From Bacillota bacterium (GTDB lineage Bacteria; Bacillota; Clostridia; Oscillospirales; Oscillospiraceae): a stretch of 45,594 nt of DNA. How positions within the stretch are numbered: position 1 is the stretch's first letter; every line of letters begins with the position of its first letter. Made by a program: the position numbers and the translations under genes. Of this stretch, positions 40,096 through 45,594 are shown piece after piece. The stretch lies in assembly GCA_023459875.1 (NCBI GenBank), contig JAEWRY010000046.1, positions 1 to 45,594 of the forward strand, given 5' to 3'. The notes below the pieces were generated by a model. That model was given only the letters and a program-made list of their open reading frames with translations, had not been told where the DNA came from and did not search any database.

Positions 40096-41099
40096 CACGC
40101 ACGCGCCTCTCCCTGGCTTTCAAATTTCGCCTTATCCAGCAGCCAGCACGCACTGTAATGGTCGCCGCCCAGCTTCGTGTAAGCCGGCATGCGGCCCAGG
40201 CAGATTTTCATGCAGGAACGGCAGCGGGGCGCAAAGGGGCAGCCCTTCGGAGGATTGAGCATATCCACCGGGGACCCCTCGATGGGCACCAGGCGCTTGT
40301 GTTCCCGCTCGTTCAGGTTGGGTATGCTTAAGAGCAGCCCCTTCGTGTACTCGTGGGACGGGGAATAGAAGATCTCGTCCGCCGTGCCGCTCTCCACCAC
40401 CTTGCCGGCGTACATGACGGCGATGCGGTCGCACATGCCGGCCACGACCCCAAGATCGTGGGTGATGAGAATGATGGCCATGCCCAGTTTTTCCTTCAGC
40501 TCCACCATCAGCTCCAGAATCTGCGCCTGGATGGTCACGTCCAGCGCGGTGGTGGGCTCGTCGGCAATCAGGAGCTTCGGCTCGCAGGCCAGGGCGATGG
40601 CGATCATCACCCGCTGGCGCATGCCGCCGGATAGCTCGTGGGGATACTGCTTCAGGCGCTTATCCGGCTCGTTGATGCCCACAAGCTGCAAAAGCTCCCG
40701 GGCCCGGTCGTTGGCCTCTTTTTTATTTTTGTCGGTGTGCAGGAGGATGACCTCGCGGATCTGATAGCCGATGGTATAAACCGGGTTGAGGCTCGTCATG
40801 GGGTCCTGGAAGATGATGGAGACCTCGTTGCCGCGCATCTTGCGCATCTCCCGCTCGGTCATTTTGTTGATATGGTGGCCGTTAAACCAGAGATCGCCCC
40901 CGATGAGCCTGCCGGGGTGGGCGGTGAGGCCCATGAGGCTGTATGCGGTGACCGATTTTCCGGAACCGCTCTCGCCCACGATGCCCAGCACCTCGCCCTC
41001 GCGTACGAAGAGCGACACGTCGTTTAACGCCTTCACTTCGCCCACGGGGGTGAAGAAGGAGAGTTTTTCGTTTTGGATCTCTACCAAATATTCGTTCAT
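40095..41099 (-). CDS. oppD: Oligopeptide ABC transporter ATP-binding protein OppD
   Basis: A 334-residue ATPase from ATG 41099 behind GGAGGAGG. Walker A is GESGSGKSVT, signature LSGGMRQRVMIAIAL, Walker B KLLIADEPTTALDVT, switch His in ILITHDLGVVA. The C-terminal oligopeptide domain is LVPIEGSPVDMLNPPKGCPF followed by APRCRSCMKICLGRMP, with four cysteines. It forms the heterodimer with OppF. Order in the transcript: oppB, oppC, oppD, oppF, oppA. Confidence 0.95.
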   Translation of the reverse strand: MNEYLVEIQNEKLSFFTPVGEVKALNDVSLFVREGEVLGIVGESGSGKSVTAYSLMGLTAHPGRLIGGDLWFNGHHINKMTEREMRKMRGNEVSIIFQDPMTSLNPVYTIGYQIREVILLHTDKNKKEANDRARELLQLVGINEPDKRLKQYPHELSGGMRQRVMIAIALACEPKLLIADEPTTALDVTIQAQILELMVELKEKLGMAIILITHDLGVVAGMCDRIAVMYAGKVVESGTADEIFYSPSHEYTKGLLLSIPNLNEREHKRLVPIEGSPVDMLNPPKGCPFAPRCRSCMKICLGRMPAYTKLGGDHYSACWLLDKAKFESQGEARA

Positions 41100-41115
41100 T
41101 GCGTTTCCTCCTCCC

Positions 41116-42156
41116 TCAGCTCTTCATCTTGGGATCGAAAGCATCCCGGAGGCCGTCGCCGAACAGGTTGAAGCTGAGAATGATGAGGCTGATGAGCAGC
41201 GCCGGCGCCATCAGCAGGTAGGGATAGGTGTTGAGACCATTGAGCGCGTCGCTGGCCAGGGACCCCAGCGATGGCAGCGGGATGGCGACGCCCAGGCCGA
41301 GGAAGCTCAGAAAGCTCTCGGTAAAAATGGAGGAAGGGATCTGCAGGGTGGTGGTGACGATCAGCGTGCCGATGCAGTTGGTGAGCAGATGCTTGCGGAT
41401 AATGCGCGCATTCGAGGCTCCCAGCGCCCGCGCCGCGGTCACGTATTCGCTCTGCTTGAGGGTGAGCACCTGGCCCCGGACGATACGGGCCATCCCCACC
41501 CAGTAGAGGAGGGCGAAGACCAGGAAAATACTGATGAGGTTGGTGCCGATGACCTGGATCCACTGGAATCCGGGCCTCGCCGCCAAAATCTCCATGGAAG
41601 GCTTGAGGGAGAAGGAAATGAGCACGATGAGCAAGATATCGGGCACGGTGTAGATGATATCCACGATGCGCATCATGATCATGTCGGTCCAGCCGCCGAA
41701 GAAGCCGGCCACCGAGCCGTAGACCGAGCCGATCACCAGGATGATGGCGGAGGCGATGAGGCCCACCAGCAGGGAAATGCGGCTGCCCACCATCACACGC
41801 ACGGCGTAATCCCGGCCCAGATTGTCGGTGCCCAGGACATGGGGGAACACCTTTTCGCCCGAGTCCATGCGCTTCTGCTCCATCTGGGAATAGGTCATGG
41901 GCCTGAGATATTCGGAGCCCTGAATCTGCTGCTCGTACCGGTAGGGGTAGAAGTTTGGCACAATAAAGGAAAACACCATGATAACCAGGATGACGGCCGC
42001 GCTCACCATGGCCACGTGGTTTTTCACCAGCCGGCGCATGGCGTCCTTCCAAAAGCTGACGCTGGGGCGCATCTGCACGAGGCTCTGCTTTTCCTCGTCG
42101 GTGGCGGGCAGGAAATCGTCCACATTGAGCTGAAAGCTCAGTTTCTTTATATCCAT
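41116..42156 (-). CDS. oppC: Oligopeptide ABC transporter permease OppC
   Basis: A 346-residue permease from ATG 42156, which follows GGAGGGCGGAG, 13 nt after the oppB stop. The cytosolic N-terminal tail (about 55 residues) includes the DppC-type segment PSVSFWKDAMRRLVKNHVAM before the first helix. The EAA coupling loop is YVTAARALGASNARIIRKHL. About six membrane helices are visible. The large loop before the second helix (PNFYPYRYEQQIQGSEYLRP and HVLGTDNLGRDYAVRVMVGS) is typical of OppC. It partners OppB. Confidence 0.94.
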   Translation of the reverse strand: MDIKKLSFQLNVDDFLPATDEEKQSLVQMRPSVSFWKDAMRRLVKNHVAMVSAAVILVIMVFSFIVPNFYPYRYEQQIQGSEYLRPMTYSQMEQKRMDSGEKVFPHVLGTDNLGRDYAVRVMVGSRISLLVGLIASAIILVIGSVYGSVAGFFGGWTDMIMMRIVDIIYTVPDILLIVLISFSLKPSMEILAARPGFQWIQVIGTNLISIFLVFALLYWVGMARIVRGQVLTLKQSEYVTAARALGASNARIIRKHLLTNCIGTLIVTTTLQIPSSIFTESFLSFLGLGVAIPLPSLGSLASDALNGLNTYPYLLMAPALLISLIILSFNLFGDGLRDAFDPKMKS

Positions 42157-42169
42157 CTCTCCGCCCTCC

Positions 42170-43087
42170 TCACTTCAGCTGGATCCGCGGATCAATGATC
42201 TTGTAAGCAATGTCCACGAGCAAATTCATAATGATAATGAGCGCGGCGAGGAAAATCGTGGTGCCCATGATGACGGTGTAGTCCCGGTTCATGATGGAGC
42301 TGACAAACTGGCCGCCGAGCCCGGGAATGACGAATATCTTCTCCACGATGAAACTGCCGGTGAGGGTATAGGCCAGCATGGGGCCCAGATAGGTGACCAC
42401 CGGCAGCACGGCGTTTCTGAGGGCGTGCTTGAAGAGGCTGCTCATCTGGGAAAGGCCCTTGGCCCGGGCCGTTCTCATATAGTCCTGGCCGATCACGTCC
42501 AGCATGGAGGCGCGCATGAGCCGCGCGATATATGCCGTGGGGTAAAACGAGAGGGCGAACACCGGCAGGACATAGTGCAGCGGCGAGGTTAGCCCGAAGG
42601 TGGGCAGCAGCCCCAGATGAACGCCGAAAATATACATACCCACGGTGCACAAAACAAAGCTCGGCACCGCGATGCCACAGGTGGCGATGACGATGATCGC
42701 GTTATCCAGCCACTTGCCGCGGTTGAGCGCGGCGATGCTGCCCAGCGGCACCCCTACAAAAAGCGCCATGAGCACCGAAATTCCGCCGATTCTCGCGGAG
42801 ACGGGAAATTTGCTGGAGATAATCTCCGCGACGGTGCGGCCCCGCTGCTTGAGACTGAGGCCGAAATCGCCCTGGATTGCGTTCACCATATAGTTTTTGT
42901 ATTGTACGATCAGGGGTTTGTCCAGCCCGTACTTCGCATTCAGGGCAGCCTGAGCCTGCGCGCTGATGGATTTTTCCGAGATGAACGGGCCGCCCGGCAC
43001 CAGGTTCATCAGAAAGAAGGTAATGGTTGCGACCAATAAAATAGTCAGCGCAGCCAGAATCACCCGCTTGATTATGTATTTAGCCAT
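42170..43087 (-). CDS. oppB: Oligopeptide ABC transporter permease OppB
   Basis: A 305-residue permease from ATG 43087 behind AAGGGAG. It begins MAKYIIKRVILAALTILLVA and continues with the OppB/DppB pattern: FFLMNLVPGGPF, GDFGLSLKQRGRTVAEIISS, FVLCTVGMYIFGVHLGLLPT, then the EAA loop YMRTARAKGLSQMSSLFKHA. Six membrane helices. It is the first gene of the operon, with a perfect sigma-A promoter 140 bp upstream and a terminator-like hairpin in its leader. Confidence 0.95.
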   Translation of the reverse strand: MAKYIIKRVILAALTILLVATITFFLMNLVPGGPFISEKSISAQAQAALNAKYGLDKPLIVQYKNYMVNAIQGDFGLSLKQRGRTVAEIISSKFPVSARIGGISVLMALFVGVPLGSIAALNRGKWLDNAIIVIATCGIAVPSFVLCTVGMYIFGVHLGLLPTFGLTSPLHYVLPVFALSFYPTAYIARLMRASMLDVIGQDYMRTARAKGLSQMSSLFKHALRNAVLPVVTYLGPMLAYTLTGSFIVEKIFVIPGLGGQFVSSIMNRDYTVIMGTTIFLAALIIIMNLLVDIAYKIIDPRIQLK

Positions 43088-43132
43088 TCTACGTTACTCC
43101 CTTGTCCTTCGGGGAAAGCCTGTCCGACGTCC

Positions 43133-43165
43133 GAAAAAAGAATGGGGGCGCGAGACGCCGCGCCC
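43133..43165 (-). terminator. Possible attenuator in the opp leader
   Basis: On the minus strand GGGCGCG (43165-43159) pairs with CGCGCCC (43151-43145), then CCATTC and six T (43138-43133). It lies between the opp promoter and oppB. The gap between stem and T-run makes it weak. No competing fold or known riboswitch seen. Confidence 0.4.
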
Positions 43166-43225
43166 TTGTTATCCTGCACCGTGGCTTTTTCGTTCTTTCG
43201 GCAATGTTGGCATTCCTATTTCGTT

Positions 43226-43254
43226 ATTCTATCAACCTCGCTATCATTTGTCAA
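43226..43254 (-). promoter_or_regulatory. Promoter of the opp operon
   Basis: Minus strand: perfect TTGACA (43254-43249), 17-bp spacer, TAGAAT (43231-43226). Confidence 0.8.
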
Positions 43255-43785
43255 TTCATACAAGAAAGAAAGCCGTTGTTAACTTTTTGTAGAATAATTT
43301 ACAAAAGGGCTATATTCAGATAAAGTCTCCAACATGTGCCAAAGTATTGTCACGCTCGTTTGTCTCTTTGAGCGCAGCAATCCGTTCCCGTTACCTGATG
43401 CTCAGATACACAGAGACACAGCTCTTCCGCTGCGACGCAATCGGACGATTCCAGACCCAGCGTCAGATGCGCGGGGGACTCTTTGCACGTCGGCGCGGGG
43501 ATGGCGGCGGCCATGACGGTAAAGGGCTCGCTGACAGCGCGCAAAATGGGGTGCTGCTTAATTGAAGGATGTTCTCGGCGCTGGCGCGCCCGTCATTCAG
43601 GGTGCCTCGGGCGCCGCCGGTCTCCTTCAGATTGCGTTTTCCGGTGAAAAATCAAGCTTTCCGCGGGCTGTGGGCAAAAACGCGAAGATTTCGGTTTCCC
43701 GCTGCGGAACCATCCGGCAGCTCGGGGAATATACTGATAACGAACTACCTTATTCCGCTCAAATCGCTTCCGGGATGGTGATGAT
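43255..43785. other. Intergenic region without a supportable gene
   Basis: Several open frames overlap on both strands (for example 43350-43544 minus and 43562-43837 plus), but none has a ribosome site, recognisable motif or consistent codon bias. The left 80 bp is AT-rich, the rest is mixed GC. It could hold decayed coding sequence; I cannot name any. Confidence 0.5.
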
Positions 43786-44169
43786 ATGGAAGAAATCTAT
43801 GACGACGCGCATTATAAGAGCGGTTGGCGGCTTTTAGCCAGAGATGACGGCTTGGTCACGGAGAGTACATATTCAGCCGTTGAAACATCCAGGAAGAAGG
43901 AAAAGCGCCCCGAAAAGCTGCCCGAAAGCGCAGGAAAGCCGGACGAAGCCGCCGAAGCGCCCGTTCAGAACGAGATCCTGAAAAAACTGTCCGAGCTCTG
44001 CGAGGATATCGACACGTTAAGCCACAGGGTCCAGGAACAAAACGAAAATATCGTACTTTTAAGCAACAGGCTGCAAAATCAGGAAGAAAAAACGGAGACA
44101 CTCGTCAAGGTGCTGGAGGAAAAGGGACTCCAGATCAAGAAAAGCGCCTTCGGGCTGTCGTGGAAATGA
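43786..44169 (+). CDS. Small coiled-coil protein of unknown function
   Basis: A 127-residue protein from ATG 43786, with only a weak upstream GGGATGGTGAT. After an N-terminal stretch with aromatic residues (EEIYDDAHYKSGWRLLARDD) comes a Lys/Glu/Ala/Pro-rich linker (about 33-60). Then a coiled coil runs over about 62-118, with heptads carrying Ile/Leu (ILKKLSELCEDIDTLSHRVQ and NIVLLSNRLQNQEEKTETLV). The C-terminus is basic-hydrophobic (KKSAFGLSWK). No membrane segment or catalytic motif. It is followed 262 bp later by the Cys-tailed gene on the same strand. A structural or adaptor role is the most one can infer. Confidence 0.65.
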   Translation: MEEIYDDAHYKSGWRLLARDDGLVTESTYSAVETSRKKEKRPEKLPESAGKPDEAAEAPVQNEILKKLSELCEDIDTLSHRVQEQNENIVLLSNRLQNQEEKTETLVKVLEEKGLQIKKSAFGLSWK

Positions 44170-44345
44170 ACCTCGAAGCCTTCTTTTCCGCAGGCGAACC
44201 TATTGGGGTATACGGGAGAGGGCGGCGGTATAAAGGCAATGCGCAAACAAGCCGGCCGCAGATCATTCCCCGCCGGCTCATTTGAAATTCCGCCGCCGGG
44301 GCGGAAATTCTGTTTGTGACCGGGGCCGAATACAATACCGTATGA

Positions 44346-44373
44346 ACATTAAGGAACTCTGGCGCATACGATA
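44346..44373 (+). promoter_or_regulatory. Candidate mother-cell (sigma-K/E-like) or sigma-A promoter
   Basis: CATACGATA (44365-44373) fits the CATAnnnTA -10 of sigma-K, with AC 17 bp upstream (44346-44347). The same place offers TAAAAT (44372-44377) for sigma-A with a poor -35. It is 60-80 bp before the Cys-tailed gene. A 27-bp inverted repeat (GAAATTCCGCC/GGCGGAAATTC, about 44285-44311) lies upstream. Confidence 0.35.
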
Positions 44374-44431
44374 AAATAGCAAACGACATATCGTTCCCTT
44401 TCCCTATTCTATATCTAGGAGTGAAAATGCT

Positions 44432-45256
44432 ATGAGCGAAGGCGTAATCCGCGAAACGCTGGATATATTTGCCAGAAGAGTCCTGGCAAAAGCCGAACTG
44501 CTTCAGCAGCAGGAAGTATTTCAGGAAAACTATGACGGCGTAACGCCATTAGGCACAAAATCCCCCTTGAGGCTCTATATCATCAACCATGACGCAGAGC
44601 AGCAAACCGTACTGCCCAACACCGACTACGGTTCTCCGGTAAGATGCCTCAAGCTCTGCAAGAGAATCCTCGAACAAGATCCCGGCAACACCATCGTCTG
44701 TACTCAAAAGTCCAAAGTAGTCATTGATTTCGAACTGGTTCTGATCGTGGAATACGAAGATAACGCCTTCGACGTACTGACTCTTCCCAAGAACCTCTCG
44801 TCAAGACTGCAATATGATCCCACCATCACGAAGGCCTTCGTGGAGTCCACCGTTATCGACGCGACCGGGACACCTGTCGTCCAGCATCAAAATGTGGTTC
44901 AGCCCTACGAAATGCTGGTCATCAAGTCCTCGGGAGTCAACCTGTATAACTATTTTGAGTATACGGTCAGCATCCCTCTGTCCAGTTTCAGCGCGGTACT
45001 GAGAAAATGCGAGCTGAACGATCCCACCCTGCAGTCCTACATCGTTCTGAGAAATTTGACTTACGATGTGGATGTACTCGACCAATTCCAGGTCTTTACC
45101 AATGCCGCCGGCACTTCCAGTATCTGGACCACGATCGTAGACTTCTCACTGTTCGAGGACATTATCGACAAACTCGGCATCGATCAGGATATCGAGATCA
45201 TCGGCACCCCCGAATACGTCTGCGACGACGGCTGCGGCTGCAGCTGCTGCAACTGA
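44432..45256 (+). CDS. Conserved-looking hypothetical protein with Cys-rich tail
   Basis: A 274-residue protein from ATG 44432 with AGGAGTG 10-11 nt upstream. No signal peptide or membrane helix. The N-terminus is helical (ETLDIFARRVLAKAELLQQQ). The body is rich in beta-strand residues (Val, Ile, Thr, Tyr) in two similar-looking blocks: IVCTQKSKVVIDFELVLIVE and YNYFEYTVSIPLSSFSAVLR. The last residues are CDDGCGCSCCN, five Cys in eleven. Such tails allow disulfide or metal crosslinking and occur in spore-coat and exosporium proteins, and a possible sigma-K-like promoter lies upstream; both points only suggest a spore or surface structural role. I recognise no named family. Confidence 0.7.
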   Translation: MSEGVIRETLDIFARRVLAKAELLQQQEVFQENYDGVTPLGTKSPLRLYIINHDAEQQTVLPNTDYGSPVRCLKLCKRILEQDPGNTIVCTQKSKVVIDFELVLIVEYEDNAFDVLTLPKNLSSRLQYDPTITKAFVESTVIDATGTPVVQHQNVVQPYEMLVIKSSGVNLYNYFEYTVSIPLSSFSAVLRKCELNDPTLQSYIVLRNLTYDVDVLDQFQVFTNAAGTSSIWTTIVDFSLFEDIIDKLGIDQDIEIIGTPEYVCDDGCGCSCCN

Positions 45257-45266
45257 AACACGCGAA

Positions 45267-45300
45267 GAACAGGAGGCAAGGCGATCCTTGTCTCCTGTTC
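45267..45300 (+). terminator. Hairpin after the Cys-tailed gene
   Basis: GAACAGGAGGCAAGG pairs with CCTTGTCTCCTGTTC (one G-T pair). It is not followed by a T-run on the plus strand, so termination is uncertain. Confidence 0.5.
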
Positions 45301-45326
45301 AGGCTGTCAAAAAAGCCATTCCGTAC

Positions 45327-45447
45327 AAAAAGCCTCGCAGAGTTTCCGCCGCGAATGGCGGAAATAAAGTTCAATCCGTCATTTCCGGGGGCGTGTACCT
45401 CGGAAATGACTTTTCTCGTGCAGGTAAGCCTTGAGCGTCTGCACGAG
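45327..45447 (-). repeat. Family B multi-hairpin repeat, copy 3
   Basis: In minus orientation: hairpin E 45447-45415 (CTCGTGCAG/CTGCACGAG, loop ACGCTCAAGGCTTAC). Hairpin F 45410-45378 (GTCATTTCC/GGAAATGAC, same loop as the other copies). Hairpin G 45364-45343, tail CTCTGCGAGGC and a T-run. It follows directly on the right terminal family A unit, so A and B can form one composite element. Confidence 0.9.
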
Positions 45448-45454
45448 GGAGCTT

Positions 45455-45594
45455 TGTCAAAAAAGTCCCTCGTCCTTTTCGCCACGGGCGAAAAGCTTTT
45501 GCGGATTTTGCGCCCAGCTCCGTGACCGAAATCCGCAAAAGGCTCCATACCAGTGCCTAGCGGGAATTCACTTCCCGCTAGGCACTCTTTGTGC
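45455..45594 (-). repeat. Right copy of terminal inverted repeat (family A)
   Basis: Reverse complement of 1-140 with one mismatch. The window ends at the same base of the element as it begins. Confidence 0.92.

Noticed and set aside
43350..43837. Possible small genes before the coiled-coil protein
   Set aside because: Overlapping frames in several phases, no ribosome sites, no motifs, and no consistent choice of frame.
1..45594. Terminal inverted repeats as ends of a giant transposon
   Set aside because: No transposase or recombinase with an intact active site, ordinary housekeeping genes inside, and related partial copies occur within the window; a contig break in a repeat is simpler.

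Overview
The window looks like chromosomal DNA of a GC-rich anaerobic Clostridia member, probably Oscillospiraceae-like. The grounds are AGGAGG-type ribosome sites, TTGACA/TATAAT promoters, an HMW-rubredoxin-type flavoprotein, the paired TIGR03960/TIGR03936 proteins, S-layer-homology and copper-amine-oxidase-N-type surface domains, a BMP nucleoside transporter and an Opp transporter. The placement is inference from gene content. The two ends are 140-bp inverted copies of one repeat with a single mismatch, so this is probably a contig that stops in dispersed repeats at both ends. No phage, plasmid or CRISPR is visible.

Layout. 0-3.3 kb: secreted stalk-domain protein, HEAT-like protein, frameshifted bacterial PH-domain gene, small acidic protein. 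3.8-7.4 kb (minus): flavin reductase-rubredoxin fusion, and a P-type metal ATPase behind a well-preserved NiCo (czcD-class) riboswitch whose 3' strand doubles as a terminator arm. 7.5-13.6 kb (plus): radical-SAM/B12 protein, DUF2344 partner, HD hydrolase, iron alcohol dehydrogenase with an apparent ATC start, SLH protein, Gly/Cys-rich membrane microprotein. Then come tRNA-Arg(ACG) and a membrane diguanylate cyclase. 15.2-16.3 kb (minus): a tyrosine-recombinase-like domain fused to a PglD/NeuD-like acyltransferase domain, both apparently lacking catalytic residues. 16.8-18.0 kb: rsgA behind a leader peptide and a Shine-Dalgarno-masking hairpin. 18.3-20.6 kb: small membrane protein, DUF1566-type membrane protein, AT-rich Abi_C-domain gene. 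20.9-25.0 kb: ABC ATPase, permease, HlyD-like adaptor and TolC-like protein. 25.4-32 kb (minus): purine nucleoside phosphorylase family gene, BMP lipoprotein, ABC ATPase, two permeases and a V4R-like protein, forming a nucleoside uptake and salvage locus. 32.4-37.2 kb: peptidase T, then a BlaI/BlaR1-like pair with a 45-bp operator dyad. 37.3-43.1 kb (minus): oppBCDF-oppA. Peptidase T and Opp together suggest peptide scavenging. 43.8-45.3 kb: coiled-coil protein and a Cys-tailed protein of unknown role.

Spread through the intergenic spaces are at least three families of palindromic repeats. The most striking (family B, three copies) is a string of hairpins whose stems change in a compensatory way while the loops stay nearly fixed, the signature of a structured RNA or of a mobile hairpin element. 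The strongest candidates for something undescribed are the recombinase/acyltransferase fusion, family B, and the rsgA leader.
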